Part shown: positions 18,511 through 26,306 of the stretch, one piece after another
Position numbering within the stretch: the stretch's first letter is position 1
Layout: each line of letters starts with the position of its first letter
From: Candidatus Gastranaerophilales bacterium
GTDB lineage: Bacteria; Cyanobacteriota; Vampirovibrionia; Gastranaerophilales; Gastranaerophilaceae
NCBI GenBank assembly: GCA_944325165.1
Contig: CALUZF010000004.1
Span: 1 to 38,802 of the forward strand
Length of the DNA: 38,802 bases
Direction: 5' to 3'
Position numbers and translations under genes: made by a program
Notes under the pieces: model-generated
The model's input: only the letters and a program-made list of their open reading frames with translations
The model's database searches: none
What the model was told of the DNA's origin: nothing

Positions 18511-18539
18511 TTAAAACCCTCTGGTGGAGAGGGTTTTAA
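18511..18539. terminator. 12-bp terminator hairpin
   Basis: TTAAAACCCTCT and AGAGGGTTTTAA pair perfectly around a 5-nt loop. It lies 4 bp left of another tRNA-His end copy, repeating the hairpin-plus-core arrangement. Confidence 0.8.
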
Positions 18540-18543
18540 AAAA

Positions 18544-18558
18544 TGGGGCGGGTGATGG
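18544..18558 (-). other. tRNA-His 3'-end copy (att-like site)
   Basis: Identical over 15 bases to 18738-18752, the CCA plus acceptor 3' strand plus the first bases of the T arm. Homology stops after this core. Confidence 0.65.
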
Positions 18559-18704
18559 CAACAGTATTGAATTTATTACGCTTACGCTATAAATTCATAC
18601 TTTGCATCCTTAAAATCACAAAATCAAAGATTTTGGATCTTTTTAGGGTTTTCACCTATTTTACGGGCTTTGCGACCTGTGTGGGTTCTAACTCAACTAA
18701 AATA

Positions 18705-18736
18705 AAATAGGTTACAGCAAAAGCTGTAACCTATTT
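18705..18736 (-). terminator. tRNA-His terminator
   Basis: A perfect 14-bp hairpin with a 4-nt loop, starting one base beyond the encoded CCA on the minus strand and followed there by ATTTT. It terminates tRNA-His transcription and also marks the end of repeat copy C. Confidence 0.8.
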
Positions 18737-18737
18737 A

Positions 18738-18814
18738 TGGGGCGGGTGATGGGGGTCGAACCCACGAATATCGGAACCACAATCCGAGGCCTTAACCACT
18801 TGGCGACACCCGCC
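18738..18814 (-). tRNA. tRNA-His (GTG)
   Basis: Complete cloverleaf on the minus strand. The acceptor pair GCGGGTG/CACCCGC has the extra G-1 opposite C73 that is typical of tRNA-His. The D arm is GCC/GGC, the anticodon loop is TTGTGGT with anticodon GTG, and the T arm reads GTGGG-TTCGACC-CCCAT. CCA is encoded. It has its own promoter at 18848-18876 and a hairpin terminator. Copies of its last 15 bases appear to the left, marking it as an integration hotspot. Confidence 0.95.
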
Positions 18815-18847
18815 ATGATGTTTAAATGCAAAAACTTTTGCTTAGCA

Positions 18848-18876
18848 ATTATAAAATAAACATAAAAATATTTCAA
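18848..18876 (-). promoter_or_regulatory. tRNA-His promoter
   Basis: On the minus strand, TTGAAA and TATAAT are separated by exactly 17 bp, about 34 bp upstream of the tRNA. Because this host promoter is intact, the phage gene block must begin to the right of 18876. Confidence 0.7.
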
Positions 18877-18917
18877 GAAAAATGCAAAAAAGTTGTAAGA
18901 CCTTACAAAAAAATGCT

Positions 18918-18935
18918 AAAAAACGAGAGTTTTTT
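18918..18935. terminator. Small A/T-tailed hairpin before the phage block
   Basis: AAAAAAC and GTTTTTT around a GAGA loop, preceded by a TTGTAA/TTACAA hairpin. It may insulate the tRNA transcript from the phage genes. Confidence 0.5.
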
Positions 18936-19038
18936 AAAAAAATATGTTAATCTGAAAAAGTAATTTTCGGACAATTCAAATTTGTATCATCTTATTAGAT
19001 TGAGAAACGAGGCTGACGAAAACAAGGAGGGGATAGCT

Positions 19039-19422
19039 GTGCGTCATTGTAACAGTGTTTTTTCTGCACAAGATATTTGGTTTTTATTGGATAAAGATGG
19101 TCATACAAAAAGAAAGTTATATATTGCGAATTGTCCAATTTGCAATAAAGAAATGGCTTTGTATTCTTGCGTTGATGATAAAGGTAATAATTTTGAAAAA
19201 TATTATTATTCTTTTGGTGCAAAAAAAATTAAAGAAAGATTAAAAAAAGATATAGTATCCACTATGCTTGGTTTTAAAACTAAGTACAAGATGCCGTTTG
19301 GTTTTAAATATGGCATAAATAAAGAAATAATAAAAAAAGGAAAAATAGTTGCAATTGAGCAATATGCCTGCGATTTTTGGGGGAATAAAATTTTAGTTAA
19401 AAAAATTGAAAATGGAAAATGA
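19039..19422 (+). CDS. Phage protein with a Cys pair, upstream of terminase
   Basis: I start it at GTG 19039, which has AAGGAGGGG 6 bp upstream, giving 127 residues; a TTG at 18982 is in frame but has no ribosome site. NCPICNKEMALYSC looks like half of a zinc ribbon, and the C-terminal part is basic with a later YACDFWG. It overlaps the small terminase gene by 11 bp and so belongs to the phage operon. Its position suggests a packaging-related or regulatory role, but I do not recognise a family. Confidence 0.6.
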   Translation: MRHCNSVFSAQDIWFLLDKDGHTKRKLYIANCPICNKEMALYSCVDDKGNNFEKYYYSFGAKKIKERLKKDIVSTMLGFKTKYKMPFGFKYGINKEIIKKGKIVAIEQYACDFWGNKILVKKIENGK

Positions 19423-19726
19423 TATAACTTCAAAAAGTGATATTCAAAAAATAACTAAAATTGATAATGTTGAAAATTATTCCAAAATCGATGCGCTAAG
19501 AGAGTTTGATGAGCTCAAAAATATCGCTCTTAATTGTTTTGATAAAAATGGAAATCCGAATATTTCAGCTGCACTTCGAGCTTTGGAAAATAAAGCAAAA
19601 GTAGCCGGATTATACGATAATTCCAAAAAACAACAAGCAGGCTATATTGTTAATATGGGCGAGATTACTATTGATGGCGAACAATTGAAATTAAATATTG
19701 GCGAAGATTATTTAAATGAATTATAG
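19412..19726 (+). CDS. Terminase small subunit
   Basis: DNA-recognition subunit of the packaging motor, about 104 residues from ATG 19412 (a TTG at 19406 is also possible). The central ISAALRALENKAKVAGLYD matches the conserved helical block of pac-type small terminases, where an 'ALRALE..GK..GL' pattern precedes a basic linker. Its end overlaps the large subunit by 11 bp. The call rests on this block and on position. Confidence 0.78.
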   Translation: MENDITSKSDIQKITKIDNVENYSKIDALREFDELKNIALNCFDKNGNPNISAALRALENKAKVAGLYDNSKKQQAGYIVNMGEITIDGEQLKLNIGEDYLNEL

Positions 19727-21038
19727 CATTCCCGAGATATTAAATATTCCTCCTAAACTTTATCCTTTTATTTTTTCTTTTAATAACTATTCTTATTTTC
19801 TTTTAGAAGGCGGAAGGGCAAGCGGTAAAACCCAAAGTGTTGCAAGGTTTTTGCTTTATATTGCACAAAACAGACTTGTTAGAATATGCTGTGGCAGAGA
19901 AATTCAAAATTCAATTAATGAATCTGTTAGAACAGTTTTTTTGGATTTAATTGAAAAATATAAATTGCCTTATGATATCAAAAGAGATAGCCTTTTAAAT
20001 AAAAAAACAGGCTCGAAGATATTTTTCAAAGGCTTTAGAGAACAAGGAAATGTTAACATAAAAGGTTTAGAAGGGGTTGATATTTTATGGATTGATGAAG
20101 CTCAATCCATTACAAAAGCAACTTTAGATGTAATTGTACCGACAATAAGAAAGAAAAATTCTGTAATAATTTTTACTATGAATCGGTATACAAGGTTTGA
20201 TTCTGTTTATAATTTTTGTGCAAAAAGAAAAGATTGTTTGCATATTAATATTTGTTATTTTGATAATCCTTTTGTCGATAAGAAAATTTTAAATGAAGCG
20301 GAAGTTTCTAAAGCTACTAATATTAATGATTATAACCATATTTGGCTGGGGCATCCTTTGTCTTATAATAATGAATTTTTACTATCCTCAGATATGATTG
20401 ACAAATCAATTAATCTTGAGTATGAAAAAGATAATGCGTATTTTGTTAATTCTGTTATGAGTGTCGATTTGTCTGCAAGTGGCGCAGATTTGTGCGTTGC
20501 TAAGTTATTTGTTCAACAAAATTCTACTGTTTGGCTTGAAAAACAAACAATAAGCTGGTCTGAAGCAGATACTGATATTACAAAAGGTAAAATTATAAGT
20601 TTATATTCTGAATGGTCGCCAAAATCCTTAATTATTGATGCTGATGGATTAGGCTATCCAATTTGGATTAGTATTCAAAAGGTGGTTAAAAACGCGATTG
20701 GTTTTAGAGGTGCGCATAGACCACTTTCGAGATTTGCAATCAATGCACGTGCTGATGGTTATTTGGCACTTAGAGACTATCTTGAAAAAGGATACTTGAA
20801 ATTAAGTGATAAAAATACAATAAGACAATTGGAATATATTAAAAAAATCTACAAGCCAAATGGTTTAATTGCTATACAGGATAAAAAAGAAATACGTAAA
20901 GCTCACAATGAAAGTCCAGATTTTGCAGATTGCTCTATGATGGCGCTTTATGCGATTAATTATTGTTCAAATATTATTATTTGTAAAGAGCAAAATTGTG
21001 ATTGTCTTGTTGAGAGCGATTTTGATGTTTTTGATTAG
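19716..21038 (+). CDS. Terminase large subunit (PBSX/Terminase_3 type)
   Basis: ATP-driven packaging motor and headful nuclease, 440 residues. Walker A is GRASGKT at 33-39 and Walker B is DILWIDEAQ with Asp127-Glu128. FTMNRY lies in the coupling region. The RNase H-type nuclease is marked by Asp251 (SVDLSASG), Asp308/Asp310 (LIIDADGLG) and a late Asp in PDFADCSMMAL. All catalytic residues appear present. The length and pattern fit the PBSX-type branch rather than the longer T7 gp19. It begins inside the small subunit gene. Confidence 0.9.
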   Translation: MNYSIPEILNIPPKLYPFIFSFNNYSYFLLEGGRASGKTQSVARFLLYIAQNRLVRICCGREIQNSINESVRTVFLDLIEKYKLPYDIKRDSLLNKKTGSKIFFKGFREQGNVNIKGLEGVDILWIDEAQSITKATLDVIVPTIRKKNSVIIFTMNRYTRFDSVYNFCAKRKDCLHINICYFDNPFVDKKILNEAEVSKATNINDYNHIWLGHPLSYNNEFLLSSDMIDKSINLEYEKDNAYFVNSVMSVDLSASGADLCVAKLFVQQNSTVWLEKQTISWSEADTDITKGKIISLYSEWSPKSLIIDADGLGYPIWISIQKVVKNAIGFRGAHRPLSRFAINARADGYLALRDYLEKGYLKLSDKNTIRQLEYIKKIYKPNGLIAIQDKKEIRKAHNESPDFADCSMMALYAINYCSNIIICKEQNCDCLVESDFDVFD

Positions 21039-21059
21039 TATTAGAAAGGAGATTTTATT

Positions 21060-21257
21060 ATGTGTTTTGCAAAAAGCACCCCTAAAATTGATTCTACACC
21101 TCAAGAATCTGTAGTAAGACATGAGGCAGATGCGTCGTTAACAAAAAATTCTAGCAATAGTGAAAAACAAGGCGGTTTTAAAGAGAATATTAAAACCTCT
21201 GCATTAGGTTTAGAAGATAATGCAAATACAGAAAAAAAGACTCTTTTAGGAGAATAA
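21060..21257 (+). CDS. Small phage protein before portal
   Basis: A 65-residue polar protein with a good AAAGGAG site, ending in KKTLLGE. Many short-tailed phages carry a small, disordered, Ser/Pro/Lys-rich protein of this kind next to the portal gene, often ending in a TLLG-like motif; its function is unknown. The portal gene follows after one base, so the two are co-translated. Confidence 0.65.
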   Translation: MCFAKSTPKIDSTPQESVVRHEADASLTKNSSNSEKQGGFKENIKTSALGLEDNANTEKKTLLGE

Positions 21258-21258
21258 A

Positions 21259-22893
21259 ATGACTTTTTATGATGTTGAGTATTTTCAAAAAAGAAAAAAA
21301 GAAATGGAAGATGTTTTTAATGTAATTAAACCTGATTTACAAGAGTTAGCAGATTATTTTCTTCCAAGAAGCGTGCAATTTATTGCAAGAAACACTAGAA
21401 AACCTTATGTAAAAAGTAAAAAAATTATCGACTCTACACCTTTAATTGCTTTAAGAAATTTTTCATCCGGTATGATGTCTGGAGCTACAAGTCCAACAAA
21501 TAGGTGGTTTAAAACGGTTTTTACGAACGCTGATTTGGCTAATGATTATTATTTAAAAAATTGGTGCTCAAATCAGGAAGAATTAACAAGGAAAATATTA
21601 TACAGTTCAAATTTTTATCAGTGTTTGCCGGAAGTATACAAACAACTTGGCGTTTTTGGATTTTGCGCTATAGGAATCGAGCCTGATTATGATAATGTCG
21701 TAAATTTCAAGGTTTTACCCATGGGTTCTTATTATTATGCAAGAAATTCAAAGGGTAAAATTAATACTTTTTGTCGAGTATATATGGAAACTGTTAAAAA
21801 TATCGTCGAAAAATTTGGCTCAAGTTGCCCCAAAGAGCTTATTGAAGTCTCGAAGGAAAATCCTTTTAAACAATATGAGATTATTCATTTTGTTGAGGAA
21901 AATAAATATTATCGTGAAAAGCATTTGAGCTCTAAATATGCTAAATATGTTTCAGCGGTTATTTTATCTTCTAAAAATGAGTTTTTATCAATAAAAGGTT
22001 TTTCTAAGTTTCCTTATGTTGTTTTTGAATCTTCAAATCCTTCAGATACCGATTATCCGAATGATTGCCCTGGAGTTAATGCGCTAGCTGATGTTAAGCA
22101 GTTAATGATGATGGTAAAAGAATATGCTAAAGCTGTTAAAAAGATTGTTTGTCCTACTTATAAAGGTCCTGCAAGCTTAAAAAATAAAAAATTGGCTGAT
22201 GTACCTGGGGCATATATTGAAGAAGATGAAAATGGCAGAGGCATTAGTCCTGTATATGAAGTAAATCCAAGAGTTTTAGAATTAAAACAAGAAAAAGATG
22301 AGCTAAAGCAGGCTATAAAAGAACATTTTTATAATGATTTATTTGCAATGATTTTAAATACTGCAGAGCGTGGTAGAACTGCAACTGAGGTCAACGAATT
22401 AAAAGAAGAAAAAATGGTACTTTTATCTCCTTTATTAGAGCAAATTCATTGTGCGCTAAGAGAGATTTTAACTTGGATTTACGATGAGCAAATTCGAGTT
22501 GGTATTATTGAACCTTTAAAAAAAGAATATCAAAATTGCAGATTTCAGATTGAATTTATTTCAAGTCTTGCTCAAGCTCAAAAGGTATCTAATATTGCAA
22601 GTATAGAGCGTTTTACAACTTTTGTATCTAATATTGCAAATGCAATTGACCCTGTTTTAAAATCCAAGTTAAATGGTGAAAAAATTATAGAAGATTATGC
22701 TACATTTGCTAATATTAGCCCTACTCAAATAGTTCCGTCAGATGAAATTGAAAAAATTAGAAACGATATGAAAAACTCGCAAGCACAACAATTACAAATA
22801 AATGCACTTAAAGAAGGAAGTCAAATTATACAAAATATGGGTGGAGTTGATTCTTATGGTGCTGATTTATTGTCTCGATTTGGAGTGATATAG
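21259..22893 (+). CDS. Portal (head-tail connector) protein, podovirus type
   Basis: A dodecameric portal through which DNA enters and leaves the head, 544 residues like T7 gp8. LQELADYFLPRS near the start, FSSGMMSGATSPTNRWFK near residue 70, the ADVKQLMMMVKEYAKAV helix and TATEVNELKEEKMVLLSPLLE are the recognisable connector blocks. The C-terminus is helical. It sits between the TerL/small protein pair and an unknown gene before the scaffold. Family confidence is high. Confidence 0.92.
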   Translation: MTFYDVEYFQKRKKEMEDVFNVIKPDLQELADYFLPRSVQFIARNTRKPYVKSKKIIDSTPLIALRNFSSGMMSGATSPTNRWFKTVFTNADLANDYYLKNWCSNQEELTRKILYSSNFYQCLPEVYKQLGVFGFCAIGIEPDYDNVVNFKVLPMGSYYYARNSKGKINTFCRVYMETVKNIVEKFGSSCPKELIEVSKENPFKQYEIIHFVEENKYYREKHLSSKYAKYVSAVILSSKNEFLSIKGFSKFPYVVFESSNPSDTDYPNDCPGVNALADVKQLMMMVKEYAKAVKKIVCPTYKGPASLKNKKLADVPGAYIEEDENGRGISPVYEVNPRVLELKQEKDELKQAIKEHFYNDLFAMILNTAERGRTATEVNELKEEKMVLLSPLLEQIHCALREILTWIYDEQIRVGIIEPLKKEYQNCRFQIEFISSLAQAQKVSNIASIERFTTFVSNIANAIDPVLKSKLNGEKIIEDYATFANISPTQIVPSDEIEKIRNDMKNSQAQQLQINALKEGSQIIQNMGGVDSYGADLLSRFGVI

Positions 22894-22901
22894 GAGTAAA
22901 T

Positions 22902-23825
22902 ATGGAAAATAAAAATATAATAGCAAGTATTTCATATTTGGAATTTGTTAATAATATAACTGCACTGATAAATAAATTACTCTATTCTCCCGAAGAAGGC
23001 TATATTAACTATACTTCAAAAGATGCAATTATTTCTTTTAAAAACATTGTTAAAAAATTTGATAATGAAGTTTTGAAGTTATCAAGAGATTTGAATTATT
23101 CTGATATAGAAACTTTAATTAAATCTAAAAAGAAAGATTTGATTTTAGCAATTCAAAAGCATTATGATAAAGAGCTTTTTGTCTGGGCAGATGAAGTTTT
23201 TGATAATTTGGTTGATAATTGTTTATTTGAAGTTTCGATAAATAAACAAAAAGCAAATGAATATTATAACCAGCTTGCTTGCGCTGTAGGGTGGTTGTGT
23301 GATATTAAAAATTCATCAAAAGAAGAATATTGTGCAATTTTAAAGGAATATACAAAAAGATTTAATTCTGTTTTAAAAACAAATGATAATGATTATGTAT
23401 CTAATCAAATTCCAAATAGGACTGATTTTTCTGAATTTGTGCGTATTTGGAATATGATTTTAGATGATTGCAATGCTTTTATTGAAATTGATTTTATCGA
23501 ATTATCAACAAAGTTTGTTAGGGAAGATTTGACTTACTTTGAAAATATTAAAAATAAACTTTCTACTTATAAAAAAATAAATATAATTGACGAACTTACC
23601 TTAATTTCTACTGCAATAGAAAATATGCAATTGAAAAAGGATGAAGATATTTATAATTTTATTAAGCAGATTGATTATGATTTTATTGGTTTTATTGAAC
23701 AAAATAAAAAAATAACCGAAAATGATAAGGTCGTTTTAATTAATCGCAGAAGTCAAATTTTTTCTGATAAAAATAAAAGCGCAAAGAATTACTTTAAAAA
23801 ATTACTTACTTCTTTGAATGAGTAA
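22902..23825 (+). CDS. Unknown phage protein between portal and scaffold
   Basis: A 307-residue, largely helical acidic protein with a TAGGAG ribosome site 9 bp after the portal. I see no recognisable domain, signal peptide or membrane segment. Two Cys in ACAVGWLCD and a Trp-rich EFVRIWNMILDDC stand out. Its position would suit a head-associated or packaging factor. Its last 20 bp overlap the end of the inverted secreted-protein gene. Confidence 0.65.
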   Translation: MENKNIIASISYLEFVNNITALINKLLYSPEEGYINYTSKDAIISFKNIVKKFDNEVLKLSRDLNYSDIETLIKSKKKDLILAIQKHYDKELFVWADEVFDNLVDNCLFEVSINKQKANEYYNQLACAVGWLCDIKNSSKEEYCAILKEYTKRFNSVLKTNDNDYVSNQIPNRTDFSEFVRIWNMILDDCNAFIEIDFIELSTKFVREDLTYFENIKNKLSTYKKINIIDELTLISTAIENMQLKKDEDIYNFIKQIDYDFIGFIEQNKKITENDKVVLINRRSQIFSDKNKSAKNYFKKLLTSLNE

Positions 23826-24228
23826 TTTTGCAGTATTGCGGGTTTACTAGATATTTTTGAAAAACTTCACCATTTGTGGTTAATTTTGCTTCAAATATTC
23901 TATTTTTTGCAATTTCTTTTTTAAACATGTCATTAAATCTTGTCATGGAATCTGCAATGAAATCTTGTTGAGTTTGATTAAATTCGCAAGTCAGCATTTG
24001 ATATTTTTTATCTTGATATATTTTTTCTTTGTATATACATTTATCATTTTTTGCTTTATCAAGCGTGATAAGTACGTTGAATTTTTCGCCGTTATGCATT
24101 ATAGAGCCATCTTGCGAATAGCTTTCACATGTTTTTATTGCTTTTGAAAAAGTGCTCTGTGCAATTGTTTTTATGGATAAAACAAGCGTCAATACTGCTA
24201 TTAAAGTAAGCGATAATATTTTTTTCAT
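23806..24228 (-). CDS. Secreted small protein, inverted moron-like gene
   Basis: The only minus-strand gene in the phage block, 140 residues. It begins with a clear Sec signal peptide (MKKILSLTLIAVLTLVLSIKTIAQS, likely cut after the Ala-Gln region). The mature part has Cys residues in KTCESY, NDKCIY, LTCEF and PQYCKI that could form two disulfides. An AAAGGGAG site and its own TATAAT promoter lie upstream. An opposite-strand gene with its own promoter in a late operon is typical of a moron, carried for the host's benefit rather than for particle assembly. I recognise no family. Confidence 0.75.
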   Translation of the reverse strand: MKKILSLTLIAVLTLVLSIKTIAQSTFSKAIKTCESYSQDGSIMHNGEKFNVLITLDKAKNDKCIYKEKIYQDKKYQMLTCEFNQTQQDFIADSMTRFNDMFKKEIAKNRIFEAKLTTNGEVFQKYLVNPQYCKITHSKK

Positions 24229-24248
24229 ACTTTTAACTCCCTTTTAGA

Positions 24249-24254
24249 ATTATA
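24249..24254 (-). promoter_or_regulatory. Extended -10 promoter of the inverted gene
   Basis: On the minus strand TGTTATAAT forms an extended -10, about 21 bp from the start codon. It lies in the 45-bp gap that also carries the ribosome site of the scaffold gene. Confidence 0.5.
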
Positions 24255-24273
24255 ACACACAGAAAGGATAAAA

Positions 24274-24825
24274 ATGCAACAACAATTAAATACTAATTTA
24301 AAATTGAGTGACAAAAAAGAATTAAACTTTTTTGGAAAACCTGATAAATACGATTATTCAAAATTTTCTTCAATTGAAGAATTTGGCTGGGATGATGAGT
24401 TGATGAATAAATTAACTCCTTTAGCTGAAAAATTAAATCTTTCTCAAGAATCTTTGGAATTACTTATGGATTTAGCTCTTGAAATGTCTCAAAAACAAAA
24501 AGCCGCCTACGAAAAAGATGAAGAAGCAAAATATCAAGATAGTGTAGTTAATTTTAACAAATTATTTAATGAAGATAGTGAATTGCCAAGTGCTAATTCT
24601 ATTCAGTTAAGAAAATATATGGAGTTGGCAAATAGCGCATACAGTGAATTTACTTCGCCAAAATTAAAAGAAATTTTAGAAAAATCAGGATTAGTTTATC
24701 ATCCGGAGTTGATTAAGATGTTTCATAAAATTGGCGAATTGTCGCAAGAGGATAATTTATCCCACTGTGGAAAGCCAGCTATTGAAGAATTAACACCTGC
24801 GCAAATTTTATACGGTAATACTTAA
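24274..24825 (+). CDS. Scaffold-like head assembly protein
   Basis: An acidic, helical protein of 183 residues directly before the major capsid gene, where scaffolds are placed. The middle contains LTPLAEKLNLSQESLELLMDLAL, the region that phage scaffold-like proteins share, then a charged helix, and the C-terminus ends in LTPAQILYG. AGAAAGG precedes the ATG. The call rests on pattern and position. Confidence 0.7.
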   Translation: MQQQLNTNLKLSDKKELNFFGKPDKYDYSKFSSIEEFGWDDELMNKLTPLAEKLNLSQESLELLMDLALEMSQKQKAAYEKDEEAKYQDSVVNFNKLFNEDSELPSANSIQLRKYMELANSAYSEFTSPKLKEILEKSGLVYHPELIKMFHKIGELSQEDNLSHCGKPAIEELTPAQILYGNT

Positions 24826-24839
24826 AAAAGGAGAAAAAA

Positions 24840-25835
24840 ATGGCATTAGTCGGAAATACTTACATTACTTTAAAAGACAAATTAGCTCAAACTGAAAATG
24901 GTCGTGCAGCAACCGCGATTGTTGATTTGTTAGCACAATCAAACGTATTAATAGAAGACGCGGTTGTTAGAGAATGCAACGAAGGCTCAACTCATAAAAC
25001 AACCGTTAGAAACGGTTTACCAGAAGTCGAATTTAGAAAATTTTATCAAGGTGTTACATCATCAAAAGGCGAATATACTCAAATTACAGATACAACAGGT
25101 ATGCTTGAAGTTTATTCTCAAGTTGATAAATCATTAGCTGATTTGGAAGGTGATACTCAACAATTTAGAATGAATGAAGCACAAGCATTTTTAGAATCTA
25201 TGAATAATACAGTTCAAGAAAATATATTCTATGGTTCAAAAGCTACTAATCCTGCTGGTTTTGATGGTCTAGCAGTGCGTTATAATAAAATTTCAGAAGA
25301 TAAAAATTCAATCGGCTATAGAGTTTTAGACGCTGGTGGTAGTGGTAATACAAATACTTCTATTTGGTTTATCACTTGGGGAGATTTACATACACATCTT
25401 TTATATCCAAAAGGCTCTCAAGCAGGGCTTGTTCACACTGATAAAGGTGCTCAAACAGCAACTGATGCAAATGGTAATATGTATGAAGTTTATCGTGACC
25501 ATTTTAAATGGGATATCGGTATGACAGTTAGAGATTTTCGCTCAACTTGCAGAATTGCAAATATTGATGTTACTTCTCTAGATGATGAAGATGCGCCGGA
25601 TTTAATTAAATTAATGGTTCAAGCTTATCATCGTATTAATCGTTTTGCAAAAACAGGTAAAACAGTTATTTATTGCAATGATATTATTCAAACTTATCTT
25701 CATTTCCAAGCTATGAATAAAACAAATGTAAAACTTGCAATCGAAGATTTTGCAGGTAAACCGCTTGTTTCATTCTTGGGTATACCTATTAAATGTGCTG
25801 ATCAAATCAGAAACGACGAGAAAAAAGTTGCTTAA
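24840..25835 (+). CDS. Major capsid protein
   Basis: HK97-fold shell protein of 331 residues following the scaffold, with AAAAGGAG before the ATG. RNGLPEVEFRKFYQGVTSSKG, the QVDKSLADLEGD helix start, EAQAFLESMNNTVQENIFYG and NPAGFDGLA are the pattern of major capsid proteins from BPP-1/epsilon15-like short-tailed phages. No maturation protease is encoded beside it. Confidence is high from pattern plus the cement protein next door. Confidence 0.88.
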   Translation: MALVGNTYITLKDKLAQTENGRAATAIVDLLAQSNVLIEDAVVRECNEGSTHKTTVRNGLPEVEFRKFYQGVTSSKGEYTQITDTTGMLEVYSQVDKSLADLEGDTQQFRMNEAQAFLESMNNTVQENIFYGSKATNPAGFDGLAVRYNKISEDKNSIGYRVLDAGGSGNTNTSIWFITWGDLHTHLLYPKGSQAGLVHTDKGAQTATDANGNMYEVYRDHFKWDIGMTVRDFRSTCRIANIDVTSLDDEDAPDLIKLMVQAYHRINRFAKTGKTVIYCNDIIQTYLHFQAMNKTNVKLAIEDFAGKPLVSFLGIPIKCADQIRNDEKKVA

Positions 25836-25848
25836 ATAAGGAGGAAAA

Positions 25849-26238
25849 ATGTTATTAGATAGTCAAAATTTATTTTGTGAAAACCAATCAATTACAACAG
25901 GAACTACATATTCTCAAAATGTTATTGCATTTGGAAAAAATGATGTTTCATTTGTCCCTGTTTTAATTCAAGTTGTAGCAGATTTTACAGGTCTTACTAA
26001 TTTAAAAGTTTCAATAGAAACTTCAAATACTCAAGATTTTTCAAGCTCAACAGAACTTGCAAGCTCAACTTTAGCTCTTGCTGATTTAAAAGCGGGTGCA
26101 ACATTTCCTATTAAATTTTTACCGCAAGGTAATTTGGGCTTTATGAGATTAGCTTTTGTTGCGACAGGCACTGAAACAACAGGAAAAATAACTTCCGGTG
26201 TGGTTGCTTCAAATAGTTTATCATATCATGAAATTTAA
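25849..26238 (+). CDS. Bbp16-type capsid cement protein
   Basis: A 129-residue beta-rich protein beginning MLLDSQNLFCENQSIT, as in the Bbp16 family of Bordetella phage BPP-1, whose members decorate and stabilise the capsid. Repeated Thr/Ser-rich strands such as LKVSIETSNTQDFSSSTELA fit a jelly-roll. It sits directly after the capsid gene, as in BPP-1-like phages. It is followed by a strong hairpin terminator. Confidence 0.82.
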   Translation: MLLDSQNLFCENQSITTGTTYSQNVIAFGKNDVSFVPVLIQVVADFTGLTNLKVSIETSNTQDFSSSTELASSTLALADLKAGATFPIKFLPQGNLGFMRLAFVATGTETTGKITSGVVASNSLSYHEI

Positions 26239-26264
26239 CCTCTATTTTCTTTTGTCATCTTTGC

Positions 26265-26288
26265 GTGGGCATTTTGCCCACTTTTTTT
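26265..26288 (+). terminator. Internal terminator after capsid genes
   Basis: GTGGGCA/TGCCCAC with a 3-nt loop followed by seven T. It lies inside the late operon, so it may let capsid genes be made in excess over the downstream tail genes. Confidence 0.85.
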
Positions 26289-26306
26289 AAATGAAAGGAG
26301 AATTAT

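Larger units (their letters stand above)
18543..18745. repeat. Repeat copy C of duplicated non-coding segment
   Basis: This 203-bp stretch is nearly identical to 17196-17389. Its right end is the 3' end of the functional tRNA-His, and its left end is another copy of that end (TGGGGCGGGTGATGG at 18544-18558, identical over 15 bases). It therefore looks like a unit inserted between the tRNA end and a displaced copy. Confidence 0.9.

Noticed and set aside
17014-18737. CRISPR array
   Set aside because: The repeats are few, unequally spaced and differ in length; they match the tRNA end and terminators, and no cas genes are present.
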